Shown: positions 14,626-28,200 of the stretch, piece after piece
Layout of the letters: each line of letters starts with the position of its first letter
Numbering within the stretch: the first letter of the stretch is position 1
The notes under the pieces: generated by a model
Told to the model about the DNA's origin: nothing
Seen by the model: only the letters and a program-made list of their open reading frames with translations
Database searches by the model: none
NCBI RefSeq assembly: GCF_031181555.1
Contig: NZ_JAPSKQ010000022.1
Coordinates: forward strand, 1-55,497
DNA: 55,497 nt
DNA from: Streptomyces sp.
GTDB lineage: Bacteria > Actinomycetota > Actinomycetes > Streptomycetales > Streptomycetaceae
Direction: 5' to 3'
Position numbers and translations under genes: made by a program

Positions 14626-15275
14626 CCGACACCCAGCATGAGCGTCTCCGCGCCCTGCTGCTCTACCTGCTCGGCTGCCTGGTGTTCTCGACCGGCGCGT
14701 ACCTGTTCATCCGCTCCAACCTGGGCACCGACCCGCTGGATGCGTTCGCGCTCGGCCTCAAGGAGCACATCACCATCACGGTCGGCCTCGCCCAGGCCGC
14801 CGTGGCGGTGGTCTGTCTCGGCCTGTCCGCCCTGTGGAACCGGCACCGGCCGCTGCTCGCACCGCTGTTCACCTTCTTCCTCTGCGGCAGTGTGATCGAC
14901 CTGCTGATGTGGACGGAGCCCGCGGGCCGCCTCGGCGCCGACGGGCCGGTGCTGCTCGCCCCGGCGACCCTGCTGTGCGCCTACGGCTCTGCCCTCATCA
15001 TCCTGGGCGGCTTCGGCATCCGCCCCATCGACGTGCTCGCCATCACCATGACCCGCAAGTGGCGCTGGCCGTTCTGGGCGGCCAAGGGGCTCATCGAGGT
15101 CGCGCTGATGACGACTGGGCTGCTGCTCGGCGGCCCCGTCGGCGCCGGCACCGTCTGCTTCCTCGTCGGCGTCGACGTGCTCATCCAGCCCCTGCTGCAC
15201 CTCAATGTCCGCTACCTCGGGCTCCCCAACCTCGGGCTGCCCGAACACACCCTCCGCCCCGCCGACGCCACCTAG
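14622..15275 (+). CDS. YczE/YitT-family multi-pass membrane protein
   Basis: This 217-residue protein is strongly hydrophobic. At least five membrane segments are visible: near LLYLLGCLVFSTGAYLF, GLAQAAVAVVCLGLSAL, LLAPLFTFFLCGSVIDLL, ATLLCAYGSALIILGGFGI and ALMTTGLLLGGPVGAGT. The motif FIRSNLGTDPLDAFALGL (N-L-G-x-x-P-x-D) and the later IRPIDVL segment are typical of the YczE/YyaS group. In Bacillus, yczE sits next to the phosphopantetheinyl transferase gene sfp and influences lipopeptide/polyketide production, so a supporting role in biosynthesis is reasonable though its mechanism is not established. It is translationally coupled to the enoylreductase and followed 41 bp later by the acyltransferase gene. 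Confidence 0.85.
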   Translation: MTDTQHERLRALLLYLLGCLVFSTGAYLFIRSNLGTDPLDAFALGLKEHITITVGLAQAAVAVVCLGLSALWNRHRPLLAPLFTFFLCGSVIDLLMWTEPAGRLGADGPVLLAPATLLCAYGSALIILGGFGIRPIDVLAITMTRKWRWPFWAAKGLIEVALMTTGLLLGGPVGAGTVCFLVGVDVLIQPLLHLNVRYLGLPNLGLPEHTLRPADAT

Positions 15276-15316
15276 GGCGCGTCCGGCACGCCCCAGCCCC
15301 CACAGAGAGGTCGCAA

Positions 15317-16189
15317 GTGACGGTCATTCATGTCTTCCCCGGCCAGGGCGCACACCACGTGGGCATGGGACGGCGGCTCTTCGAGAGCTACCCCCACCTC
15401 GTCCGGCAGGCCGACGCGGTCCTCGGGTACTCCATCGAGGAGCTGTGCCTCACCGGCCCGGAGAAGCGCCTGTCCGACACGCGCTACACCCAGTGCGCCG
15501 TGTACGTGGTCGGCGCGCTGTCCTACGTCGACCGGGTCCGGGCCTCCGGCCGACTGCCGGACTTCCTCGCCGGGCACAGCCTCGGCGAGTACGTCGCCCT
15601 GTTCGCGGCCGGTGCCTTCGACTTCGTCACCGGGCTGGAACTCGTCGCCGAGCGCGCCGCCGCGATGGCCGAAGCGGGCCCCGGCGCCATGGCCGCGGTC
15701 CTCGGCATCACCGCGGACCGGGTACGGGAGATCCTCGCCCGCGGCGGCGCGCCCGAGGTCGACATCGCCAACCTCAACGCCCCCGAACAGACCGTCGTCT
15801 CCGGCCCGCCCGACGCGATCGCCGAAGCCATGACGCTGCTCCGCAAGGAGACCAGGGCCGTCGTCCCGCTGAAGGTCAGCGGCGCCTTCCACGCCCGGCC
15901 GATGGCCCCGGCCGCCGCCCGGTTCGAACGCTTCCTGCGCGGCTACCGGTTCGCACCGCTGCGCATCCCCGTCGTCTCCAACGCCACGGCCCGTCTCTAC
16001 GACGACACCGAGACCGCCGCGCTCCTGGTCCGCCAGCTGACCAGCCCCGTGCGGTGGACGGAGTCGGTGGAGTACCTCCTCGATCAGCCGGAGCCCGAGT
16101 TCCACGAGCTGGGGCCCGGCCAGGTGCTCACCGGCCTGATCGCCCAAATCCGCGCTGGGCGTCCCGCCCTCGCCGGTGCGTCGAGCTGA
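15317..16189 (+). CDS. Stand-alone malonyl-CoA acyltransferase (trans-AT)
   Basis: This 290-residue enzyme is the discrete acyltransferase that loads malonyl units onto the ACPs of the three AT-less PKSs. The N-terminal VFPGQGAHHVGMG, the nucleophile motif GHSLGEY (Ser88), the substrate-pocket motif GAFHARPM (His192, indicative of malonyl rather than methylmalonyl) and the C-terminal FHELGPGQVLTGLI are all intact. Length matches single AT enzymes. GTG 15317 is preceded by GAGAGG 6 nt upstream. It is the only AT in the window. No second, proofreading acyl-hydrolase AT is present. Ser88/His192 form the expected catalytic dyad. Confidence 0.95.
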   Translation: MTVIHVFPGQGAHHVGMGRRLFESYPHLVRQADAVLGYSIEELCLTGPEKRLSDTRYTQCAVYVVGALSYVDRVRASGRLPDFLAGHSLGEYVALFAAGAFDFVTGLELVAERAAAMAEAGPGAMAAVLGITADRVREILARGGAPEVDIANLNAPEQTVVSGPPDAIAEAMTLLRKETRAVVPLKVSGAFHARPMAPAAARFERFLRGYRFAPLRIPVVSNATARLYDDTETAALLVRQLTSPVRWTESVEYLLDQPEPEFHELGPGQVLTGLIAQIRAGRPALAGASS

Positions 16190-16207
16190 CCGGAAGGACT
16201 CAAGGCA

Positions 16208-19200
16208 ATGCCATCCACCTCAGCGAGCCGGTTCCGTGTGACCCGCGCCGACGTCGAGGCGTTCGGGCGGGCCAGTGGGGACCACAGCCCCCTGCACACG
16301 GACGACGCCTACGCCCGGCGTACGTCCTTCGGGCAGCGGGTCGTGCACGGTGCCCTGGGGGTGCTGCACGCCCTCGCCGCGCTGCCCGCCCCGCCGGACG
16401 GCCAGGTACCGGTCGTTCTGCGCGCCCGCTTCCACGCCCCCCTGTTCACCGGCCAGGACTACACCGCCACCGCCGAACCGGACGCCCCCCGGCCCACCGT
16501 CCGGGTCCTGGACGGCACCCGCCCGCTCCTCGACGTCGAACTCCACTACGGCACCCGGCCCCAGGGCACCCTGCCCGTCAACGGCGTACGCCGTCGCGCC
16601 GAGGCCGCCGATCGCCCCCTCGGCGACCTCGCCGAGGGCAACCTGGACGCCGCCTACGACCCGGACGAGGCCGCCTACGCCCGGCTCCTCGCCAGCACCG
16701 GCGCGGCCACCGCCGGAGTCACCGTCGAACTGGCCGCGCTGCTCGGCTGGGCCAGCTACCTGGTCGGCATGGAGGCACCCGGCCGTCGTGCGCTCGCCGC
16801 CGGATACACGGTCCGCCTGCTCACCGAGGACACCTCGGACGCACCGGGCGCCACGGCCCGGATCGCCGCCGTGGACCACCGCTTCGGCCGAGTTGAGCTG
16901 ACCGGGCGCGCCACCGGCACCGGACTCACCGGCACCGTCGAGGCCGAGGCGCTGGTGCGCGAGGAGGTGCCCGCGCCCGAGCCGGACCGCGTCCGTGAGC
17001 TGCTGGGGGGCACCGGCACCGCCCTCACCGGGCAGGTGGCCCTCGTCGTCGGCGCCAGCCGGGGCCTCGGGGCGGCCCTCGCCCAGGCCCTCGTCCTCCA
17101 GGGCGCCACCGTGTACGGCGGCTTCCACCGCAGCAGGGCGGAAGCCGAAGCGGTGCGCCAGGGCCTCGGCGACGCCGCCGACCGGCTGCACCTGGTGCAG
17201 GGCGACTGGTCCGACCCGCGGTGGTGCGCCGACGCGCGCGAACGCCTGCTGCGCGAACAGGGGCGGCTCGACATCCTGGTGCTCACCGCCTGCCCGCCCG
17301 TCACCGCCCTCGGCCTCGACCCCGCCGCCGCCGACCGGGTCGACGCGTACGTCATGGACAGCCTGGCCCTCGTCCGCGGCCCGCTGTCCCGCTTCGCCGA
17401 GGACCTGGCCGGCACCGGCGGCCGCGTACTGGCGCTCTCCTCGCAGTGGGTGACCGAGCCGCCCGCGGGCCGTGCCCACTACGTCGCCGCCAAGTCCGCC
17501 GTCGAGGGCCTGGTCCGCGGCGCCGCCGTCGAGTACCCCTCGGTACGGTTCCTGGTGGCCCGCCCGCCCCGGCTCGCCACCTCCCTGTCCGGGGGCATCG
17601 CCGGACAGGACGCGGGCGCCCCGGTCGAACCGGTCGCCGCCGCGCTGGTGCGCCGCATCGGCGACCGGGACCTGGAACCGGGCCGGGCCCACATCGTGGA
17701 CACCTTCGACCACGACGACCCCCCTGAGCAGGCCGCCGGACCCGCACTGGTCGTCGCCGCCACCTTCACCACCGACCCGCTGCTGCCCGTCCTCGCCCAC
17801 TGGAACGAGCGCCTCGGGCTCGGTCTGCGCCTCGAACTCGCGCCGTACGGACAGGTGTTCCAGGAGCTGCTGGACCCGGCGAGCGCCTTCCACCGCAACA
17901 CCGGCGGCTGCAACGCCGTCCTGCTGCGCCCGGAGGACTGGCTGGTGGGCGACAGCGACCCCGGCGGCACCGCCGCCGACTTCGTCGCCGCCGTCGAGAC
18001 CTACGTCCGGCAGGGCGGCGCCCAGCTGATCGTGCACCTCTGCCCGCCCACCCCCGGCGCCGGCGCCGAGCGCCGCCGCGTCCTCGACGAGGCGACGGAC
18101 CTCGTCACCCGGGGACTGGCCGGATTGCGCGGGGTGCACCTGGGCGGCGGCGCGCGGTGGGGCGGCGGCTTCGAGACCGACGACCACCACGACCGCGCTC
18201 GGCTCACCCACGCCCACATCCCCTACACCGACCGCGCCTTCACCGCCATGGGGACGGCGTTGACGCGTGCCGCGCACAGCCTGCTCGCCCCGCCGTTCAA
18301 GGTGCTCGTGCTCGACTGCGACAACACCCTGTGGCGGGGCGTCTGCGGCGAGGACGGCCCGGACGGCATCGCCCTCGACGACGCCCATCTGGCGCTCCAG
18401 GAGTGGGCGCTGGGCCTGCGCGAGCGCGGGGTCCTGCTCTGCCTCGCCAGCAAGAACGACGAGGACGCGGTCTTCGAGGTGTTCCGGTGCCGCACCGAGA
18501 TGCCACTGCGCCGGGAGCACTTGGCGGCCTGGCGGATCGGCTGGGACCCCAAGCCGGACGGCCTGGTCGCCCTGGCCCGCGAACTCGGCCTCGGCCTCGA
18601 CAGCTTCGTCTTCCTCGACGACAACCCGGTCGAGATCGCCGCCGTGCGCGCCGCCTGCCCGCAGGTCCTGGCGCTCACCTTCCCCGCGGACCGGTCCGAG
18701 CGGCTGCCCGGGATGCTGGAGCGGATCTGGGCGTTCGACCGCCCCGAGGTGACCGCGGAGGACCGGGGCCGCGCCGCCGACTACACGGCCCGCCGCCATC
18801 GCGACCGACTGCGCGACTCCGTGCTCACCTTCGCCGACTTCATCGCGAGCCTCGGCCTCGTCGTCGACGTCCGCCCGGCCGCCGAGGCGGACCTGCCGCG
18901 CGTCTCCCAGCTCACCCAGCGCACCAACCAGTTCAACCTCACCACCGTCCGCCGTACCGAGGCGGAACTGCGCGCCCTGCTCGCCGCCGGGGACGAGGAC
19001 GTACGGTGCTGGGTCGCCGAGGTCCGGGACCGGTTCGGTGACTACGGCATCGTGGCCGCCGCCCTGACCCGGCGGAGCCGCGGCGGCGACACCGTCGTGG
19101 TCGACACCTTCCTGATGAGCTGCCGGGCACTGGGCCGAGGCGCCGAGCACGCCCTGCTCAGCCACCTGGGGAAGGCCGCACGCGACGACGGCGCCGAGTA

Positions 19201-22200
19201 CCTCGAAGCCGTTTATCTGCCCACGCCCCGCAACGAGCCGGCCCGGATCTTCCTGGAATCCGTCGCCGCCGCGCCCGGCACCCCGCGCGACGACGGCGGT
19301 GTGGTCCACCGGATGCCGGTCGCGCACGCCGCGGCCGTCGCCTTCCGCCCCGAGGAACACCAGGCGCCGGACAGCGGCGCCGAACGGCACGACCCCCGCA
19401 CCGCCACCGCCGACCCGGCACGGCTCGCCGCGCTGACCGAACTCGCCGAGGACATCACCGACCTGACGGCCCTGCACGCCCGGGTACGGCACCAACCGCG
19501 GCCGACCTCGGACACGCCGTCCGCCCCGTCCCCGGTCGCGGGCGATCGGCTGGACGCCGTACGCACCCTCGTCCGCGAGACCTTCACCAGCACCCTCGCC
19601 CACCCCCAGGTCCCCGTCACCCCCGAGACCACCTTCGAGGCGCTGCGGCTGACCTCGCTCGACATCGTCAACCTCACGGTGGCGCTGGAGCGGCGACTGG
19701 GCCGCGAGCTGCCGACGACGCTGCTGTTCGAGCACCGCACCGTCGACGGCCTCGCCCGCGTCCTCGCCGACGTGCCCGAGGAGGCGGCAGCCCAGGAGGC
19801 GGCGCCCCCGGACCCCGCCGCCGTCGTCCTGCCGCGCGCCGCCGACCGGCGCGAACCCGTCGCGGTGATCGGCCTGGCCGGGCGGTACCCGCAGGCCGCG
19901 AGCGTCGACGAGCTGTGGGAACTCCTCACGGAGGGCCGCAGCGCGGTGCGGGAGCTGTCCGCGCAGCGCTGGGAGCACAGCCGCCACCTCGCCGTGGACG
20001 GCGGCCCCGACACCACCTACTCTGCCTGGGCCGCCCTGCTTTCGGACGTCGACCGGTTCGACGCGCAGTTCTTCGGCATCGCCCCGCGCGAGGCCGAGAT
20101 GATGGACCCGCAGCAGCGGCTCTTCCTCGAAGTCGCCCACGAGGCCGTTGAGGACGCCGGACACACCCGCGCCAGCCTCGGCCCGCACGTCGGTGTCTAC
20201 GTCGGCGTCATGGCCAACGACTACGCGGCGCTGAGCCGTTCCGCGGCCGTCACCGGGCACGGTCCCTTCCCGTACGCCGAGAACTACCAGATCGCCAACC
20301 GGGTCTCGTACTTCTACGACTTCACCGGACCCAGCCTCGCCGTGGACACCGCCTGTTCCGCCTCCGCCGTCGCCGTGCACCTCGCGTGCGAGGCGATCCG
20401 CCGGGGCGAGATCACGGCGGCCGTCGCCGGAGGCGTCAACCTCGTCCTGCACCCCGCCCGGCACATCCAGTACGCGCAGATGGGCATGTTGTCCCGGGAC
20501 GGCCGGTGCCGCCCCTTCGGCGAGGGCGCCGACGGGTTCGTCATGGGCGAGGGCGTCGGCGCCGTCCTGCTCAAACCGATGTCGCGGGCGCTCGCCGACG
20601 GCGACCACGTGCACGGCGTCATCAAGGGCAGCTGGACCAACTCCGGCGGCCGCACCAGCGGCTTCACCGTGCCCAACCCGCGGGCACAGGCCGAACTGGT
20701 CTCCCGCGCCCTGGCCGACGCCGATGTCCCGCCGCGCACTGTCAGTTACGTCGAGGCGCACGGCAGCGGCACCGAACTCGGCGATCCCATCGAGATCCGC
20801 GGTCTGACTACGGCGTTCGGCGGGGAGACCGCCGACGCCTGGTGCGCGATCGGCAGCGTCAAGTCGGCCATCGGCCACTTGGAGCCGGCCGCCGGGATCG
20901 CCGGGCTCACCAAGGTGCTGCTCCAGCTGCGCCACCGCACCCTGGCGCCCACCCTGCACGCCGAGACCCTCAACCCGCACATCGACTTCGACCGCACTCC
21001 GTTCCGGGTCCAGCGTGAACCGGGCGACTGGCGGCGCCCGGTGGGCCCCGACGGCCCGCTGCCGCTGCGCGCCGGGGTCAGCTCCTTCGGGGCGGGCGGC
21101 GTCAACGCCCACCTCGTCGTCGAGGAGGCCCCCGAGACGGCCCCCGCGGAACGGGCCGGCGGCGGTCCCGAGCTGATCGTGGTGAGCGCCGCCGACCCCG
21201 AGCGGCTACGCGCCCACGCCCGCCGGCTCCACGCCCATGTGACGTCCGGGCCCGGCCGCACCGCCCGGCTCGCGGACATCGCGCACACCCTGCGCGTCGG
21301 CCGTGAACCCCTCGCCCACCGGGCTGCGTTCACGGCGTCGGACCTCACCGAACTGGCCGAGCGCCTCGCCGCCCTCGCCGGTCCCGGGGAGGCACCCGGC
21401 ATCGTGTACGGCCGCGCCGACGGCGCAGCCTCCCTCGCCGACGTGTTCCCCGAAGGTGAGGAGACCGCCGGCTTCCTGGCCCGCCTCGTCGCGGGAGGCG
21501 AGCCGGGCCGGATCGGCCGGCTGTGGACACGCGGCGCCGCCGTCGACTGGCGGACGCTGTTCGCACACACCGACGGGCGCCGCGTGCCGCTGCCGCCGCG
21601 GCCCTTCCGGGCCACCCGGTACTGGCTGGAGGGCACCCACCTGGGGATCACGGCGCCGACCCCCGTGCCGGAACACCGGGCCGCGCCGGAGTGGTACCTG
21701 CGCCCCGCCTGGCGCACGGCCCCCCTGCCCGCCCCCGCGCGCCCCGACCGGGCGCGCGTGCTGGCGCTGACCGGGGGCGGCTGGCGGCCCGACGACCCGG
21801 CCGTCACCGTCGCCGGGAGCGAGGACGACGTGCTGCGCGCCCTCGCCGAAGCCGCCCCCGGCACTCGCGTGACCGTCCTGGACGGCCGCCGTCTCGACCC
21901 CGGCGCGCTCGGCGACGATCCGCTGCGGCTGCCCACTGCCCTGGCCAGGGCCTGCGCCACACACGGCGTCCCGGTCACCTACGCCGGCCTGTACCTCCCG
22001 GCTGCCGTGGACCCCATGGGCGCGGCCGTGCCCGGCCTGACCCGCTCCGCCGAGCAGGAGATCCCAGGCTTCCGCGGCGTACGCGTCGAGATGGCCGACC
22101 TCCCCGGCACCGCGGAGCTGCTGGCCGCCGCCGAGGGTCCCGGCACGGAGGCGAGGTTCGCCGACGGGCGGTACTGGACGCGCGTGCTGGAGCCCCTGCC

Positions 22201-25200
22201 GGAGGCCGCGCCCCTGCCGGACGCCGCGCCCTGGCGGGAGCGGGGCGTCTACCTCGTCACCGGCGGTGCCGGGGGAGTCGGCCGGATCCTGGCCGAGCGG
22301 CTCGCCCGCACCCACCACGCCTCCCTGATCCTCCTCGGCCGCGGCCCGGCCGGACCCGACACCGGGCGGCTGGTCCGCCGTGTCGAGGAAGCGGGCGGAC
22401 GGGCGCTGTATGTGAGCGCCGACGTCAGCGACCGGGCCGCGCTGGCCGCCGCCGTAGCCGCCGGGGAGGAACGCTTCGGCCCGCTCAACGGCGTCCTGCA
22501 CGCCGCGGGCGTCGTCGAGGACGCCGCCCTGCGCGACAAGTCCGACGCGTCGATGGCCCGCGTCCTCGCCCCCAAGACGACCGGGACCCGGCTGCTCGAC
22601 GAGGTCACCGCGGACCGTGAGCTGGACTTCTTCTGTCTGATGTCGTCCGTCAGCGGCACCCTCGGCAACGCGGGGCAGAGCGACTACGCCGCCGCCAACC
22701 GGCATCTCGACGCCTTCGCGCTGTGGCGCGCCGCCCGTGTCACCACGGGCGAACGCCACGGCCGCACCGTCTCGGTGGCCTGGCCGCACTGGCGCGACGG
22801 CGGCATGACCGCACCGGCGGCGGCCCTCGCCCTCGCCGAGACCACCACCGGGCTGCGGCCCATGGGCACCGAGACCGGCCTGCGCGCCCTGGACGTGGCC
22901 CTCTCGGGCGAGCCCGGGTGCACGGTCGTCGGGGTCGGCGACCGGGACCGCTTCATCGCCGCGTTCGCCGGTACGCCCCCGGCGGCACCGCCCCCCGCCC
23001 CGGCGGCGCGGCCCCTGCGCGACACCCTCCTCGACCTCGCCGCCGACCTGCTGAAGGCGCCCCGCGACGAGATCGACGCGGACACCGAGTGGGGGGCCTT
23101 CGGCTTCAACTCCGTGCTGTTCCTCCAGTTCTGCCAGCGCATCAACGCCACCTTCGGCACCGCGCTCACCCCGGTCGTCTTCTACGAGCACCCCACCCTC
23201 GCCCGGCTGACGGCGGCGCTCGCCGCGAACGAGGTGGTGCGACCGGCACCGACGGAACGACCCACCGCCGAGGAGCCCCCGGTCGTACCGGCCGGGCCCG
23301 AACCCGTCGCCGTCGTCGGCATGGCCGGGCGGTTCCCCGGCGCCCCCGACCTGGAGACCTACTTCGAGCGGCTGCTGGAGGGCCACGACGCGGTGACCGA
23401 GGTCGACCCCGCCCGCTGGGACTGGCGGGCCACGGCCGCGGGAGAGCACTGCCGGTACGGCGGCTTCCTCGACGACATCGACGCCTTCGACGCCGAATTC
23501 TTCGGGATCTCACCGCGCGAGGCCCGTACCATGGACCCGCAGCAGCGACTCTTCCTGGAGACCGCCTGGTCCGCCCTGGAACACGCCGGACACGACCCGC
23601 GTTCCCTGTGCGGCAGCCGCACCGGAGTCTTCGCCGGAGTGACCCTGCACGACTGGCTCGACGTGCTGCGCGACAGCGACGAACCGCCCGCCGCGCACAC
23701 CGTCACCGGCAATGTGCACAGCATCGTCCCCAACCGGGTCTCCCACCTGCTCGACCTGCGCGGGCCCAGCGAGGCCATCGACACCGCCTGCTCCAGCTCG
23801 CTGGCCGCCGTGCACCGGGCGGTGCTCGCGCTGCGCTCCGGCGAGTGCGACCTCGCCCTCGCCGGAGGCGTCAACGCGCTGCTCTCCGTGGAGGTGTACG
23901 AGTCCCTCGCCAAGGCCGGGATGCTGTCGCCGACCGGCCGCTGCCACACCTTCGGCGACGCCGCCGACGGATACGTGCGCGGCGAGGGCGTCGGAGCCGT
24001 CGTCCTCAAACGCCTGTCCGCCGCGCTCGCCGACGGCGACACCGTGCACGGAGTGATCCTCGGCACCGCCGTCAACCACGGCGGCCGGGGCCACTCGCTG
24101 ACCGCGCCGCAGCCCTCCGCCCAGGCCGACGTGGTCGTCGAGGCGGTCACGGCGGCGGGCGTACCGGCGGACACCATCACCTTCGTCGAGACCCATGGCA
24201 CCGGCACCGAACTCGGCGACCCCATCGAGGTGAGCGGCCTCAAGGAGGCTTTCGGCCGGCTCGGCGCCGCCGACGGGCCCACCGGCGGCTGCGTCCTCGG
24301 CGCGGTCAAGGCCAACATCGGCCACCTGGAGTCGGCCGCGGGCATCGCCTCCCTGCTGAAGGTGCTGCTTGCCATGCGTTACCGCACCCTGCCGCCCAAC
24401 CTGCACGGCGACCCCCCGAACCGCCATCTCGACCTCACCGAGGGCCCCTTCCGGCTGCTCCACGTGGCCGAGCCCTGGAAGCCCCCGGTCGGTGCCGACG
24501 GCGCCGCGCCGCCGCTGCGGGCAGGCGTCAGCTCCTTCGGGTTCGGCGGCTCCAACGCCCATGTGGTCCTGGAGCAACCCCCGTTGACACCGGACCCCGT
24601 CATCGAGGAGCCCACCCGGCAGGCCGTCACCCTGTCCGCCCGCGATCCGGAACGCCTGCGCGCCTACGCCCAGCGGCTGCGGGACACCCTCGCCGCCCCC
24701 GACGAGGCCGATCTGCCCGCCCTCGCCGACCTGGCGTACACCACCCAGACGGGCCGCCCGCACTTGGACAGCCGGGTGGCGCTGGTCGCCGAGTCCGTCG
24801 ACGAACTCCGCGACCGCCTCGACCGGTTCCTGACGGCGGGCGACGGCCCGGTCGTGCACACGGGCGGCGACGGCTCCGTGCGCCGGTCCGCCACCACGGA
24901 CCCGGACACGGACGCGCTGGCCGCCGCCTGGGCCGCCGGGGACACCGTCGACTGGGCCGCGACGCACGCGGGCCGCCCCCGACGCCGGGTGCCCCTGCCC
25001 ACCTACCCCTTCGACCACACCCGGCGCCACGGCCCCGGCCGGGCCACCGCGCTCCCGGCACCCGCGCCCGCCGAGACCGGCGACGGCCACCACCCGGTCC
25101 TCGTCGAACGCCGCTGGGTCCCGCTGCACACGACACCGCGCGCCCCGCACCGCCGCCTCACCTGCCTGCTGGTGCTGCGCGGCCCCGAGAGCCTCGGCCT

Positions 25201-28200
25201 GATCGGCGCCCTGCCCGACGGCATCGACTGGATCGTGCTGCGGGAACGAGGGGGCCTGCCCCGGCTGTTGCCACCCGCGTACGAGTACGAACTCGACCAC
25301 GACGACCACGCCGACGGCGAGAAGGTCGCTGCCGCGCTGCTGGCCCGGCACCCCCGGGTGGACGCCGTACTCGACCTCGTCGACCTCGCGGGACCGGAGC
25401 CCGGCGCCGAGGACTCCGGCCTCGGACACGAGGCGGGCCGCGTCGCCCTGTTGCAGGCCCTGGTGCGGCACGCCACCGGCGCCGGCTCCGGCGCCCCGCG
25501 CACCACCGGCGCGGACCTGGCCGTCGTACACGTCACCCGGTGCCTGGCCGGCCACCGCAACCCGCGGCCCGGGACCAGGGGCGCCCGGATGGCGGCGCTC
25601 GTCCGCGCCGTCGGCGGCGAGTACGCGGCGGTCCGCGCCACCACCCTCGACCTCGAAGGCGACACCGGACCCGCCGACGCGCTGCCGCTGGCCCTGCGGG
25701 AGATCGACACGGCGGGCTCGGAGCCCGAGGTGTGCGTGCGCGGCCACGTCCGGCACGCGCCCCGGCTCACGGACCTGCCTGACGAACCCGAACAGCCCCC
25801 GGCACCGGGCACGTTCGGCGGCTTCGCCGTGCACCCGGACCGCGTCTACGTCATCACGGGCGGCACCGGCGGCCTGGGCGCGGCCCTCGCCCGGGAACTG
25901 TTCGCGCGCGGCGCCCGCCGGTTCGCCGTGACCGGCCGCCGCCCCCTGCCCCCGGTCGAGGAGTGGACGGAGGACCGCGGCGCCCGCGAACTTCCCAACG
26001 GCATGGCCGACCTGGTCGAGCTGCGGGACCGGGGCGCCCGGATAGCGGCGTACGGCGGACCGCTCACCGACCGGGCGGCCCTCGGGGCGTTCCTCGACGG
26101 TGTGCGCGCCGGACTCGGGCCGATCGCGGCCGTCGTGCACTGCGCGGGCTCCGTCGACCAGCGCAACCCCGTCTTCCTCCGCAAGACCTGGCCGGACATC
26201 GTCCGGACCTGGGAACCCAAGGGCGAGGGGCTCGTCGTGCTCGACGCCCTCCTCGCCGCCGACGAACCCGACTTCGTCGTCCTGTACTCCTCGCTCTCCG
26301 CCGCCCTGCCCTTCCTCTCCGCCGGCCTGTCCGACTACGGCAGCGCCAACGCCTATCTCGACGCCTTCGCCGCCCGCGCCGCACGACGCGGTTCCCGCAC
26401 CCGCTATCTGTCCGTCGCCTGGGGCGGCTGGTCCGGCATCGGCATGGGCGAGGTCCGCAGCCCCCGCTACACCGAACAGGGCTTCACCTCGCTCACCCCG
26501 GCCGAGGGCATCGGCCTCCTCGAACAGGCGCTGCGCCGCGACCCCGGGCCGACCGTCATCGCCCTGGCCCGCGACGGCGACACCACTACCGCCGAACCGG
26601 AGCGGGCCGTGACCGCGGAGGAGCCCCGCGGCGAACTGCTGCCCCTGGTCGTCGACGCCGTGCGCGACCTCATCGCCGACGAGGTGCTGCTGCCCCGCGA
26701 ACGCGTCACACCCGACGTCCACTTCAGCGACCTCGGCGTCGACTCCATCCTGCTCGCCGGTGTCGTCACCAAGCTGGAGGCCCTCACCGGCGAGCCCGTG
26801 ACCCCGTCCGCCGTTCTGGAGTACCCCACGGCCGCCGCACTCGGCGCCCATCTGCTCCAGGAGCACCCGCGCGGTGTCGCCGCGTGGGCGGCGGACCGGT
26901 TGCCGACCACGACGGCGCGCGGCGGCGGCGAGACGACGACCACGGTGACACCGAGCCACAGCGAACCCGCCCCCCGGCCGCGTCGGGAGGGCCCGGGCCG
27001 GGGACCCACAGGATCCACCGCCCTCGCCGTCATCGGCATGGCCGGCCGCTTCCCCGGCGCCCCCACCACCGACGCCTTCTGGGAACTGCTGCGCACCGGC
27101 CAGGACGCCGTACGGGAGATTCCGGCCGACCGCTGGGACAGCGCCCGCCTGTACACGCCCACGACCACCCCCGGCCGCTCGACCAGCAAATGGGGCGGCT
27201 TCATCGACGGCATCGAGGAGTACGACCCCGCCTACTTCGGCATCCCCGAGGCGGACGCCGCCCATGTCGACCCCGTGATCAGGCTCGTCCTGGAGTGCGC
27301 GGAACAGACCTTCAGGGACGCCGGGTACGAGCGCCACGAGCTGGCCGGGCGCCGCGTCGGGGTCTTCGCGGGCGCGGGCACCACCGACTACGGCCTGCGC
27401 ATCCCCGAGCCCCGCCGCGCCACCGTCACCGGCCTCAACCCCAACTTCATCGGCGCCCGCATCGCGCACGTCTACGACTTCAGCGGACCCAACATGGTCG
27501 TCGACACCGCCTGCTCGTCCTCCCTGACCGCCCTCTACCTGGCCCGGCAGGCGCTGCTGACCGGCGAGTGCGAACTCGCCCTGGTCGCCGGGGCCGACCT
27601 GCTGCTCGACCAGACGCCCTACCTCAAGCTCAGCGTCGCCGAGGCGCTCTCGCCCACCGGACGCTGCCGGGTCTTCGACAAGGACGCCGACGGGTTCGTG
27701 CCCGGGGAGGGCGCCGGGGCCGTGCTGCTCAAACCGCTCGCCGCCGCCCTCGCCGACGGCGACCGCGTACACGCCGTCCTGGAGAGCGTGGCCATGAACA
27801 ACGACGGCCGCACCATGGGCCTGACCACCCCCAACCCGGACGCCCAGGAACGGGTCGTCCGAGACGCGCTGCGCATGGCCGACGCCGCCCCCGACACCGT
27901 GTCGTACGTGGAGGCGCACGGCACCGGCACCATGATCGGCGACCCGATGGAACTACGTGCCCTCACCCGGGCGTTCGGCGGTGACACCGACACCCCTGGG
28001 TTCTGCGCGATCGGCAGCGTGAAGTCCAACATCGGCCATCTGCTGATGGCGTCCGGCATGGCGGGCCTGCACAAGGTCGTCCTGGCGCTGCGCCACCGCC
28101 AGCTGCCGCCCACCCTGCACTGCGAGACCCCCAACCCCCGCTTCGCCTTCGGTACTTCCCCCTTCCACCCGAACACCGAACTGCGCGACTGGATCCCCCG

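Noticed and set aside
16220..27919. Very long minus-strand open frames opposite PKS A (for example 16220-21112 and 23510-27919)
   Set aside because: They follow the codon periodicity of the plus-strand PKS in a GC-saturated region, have no domain features, and lie opposite clear KS/KR/ACP domains.
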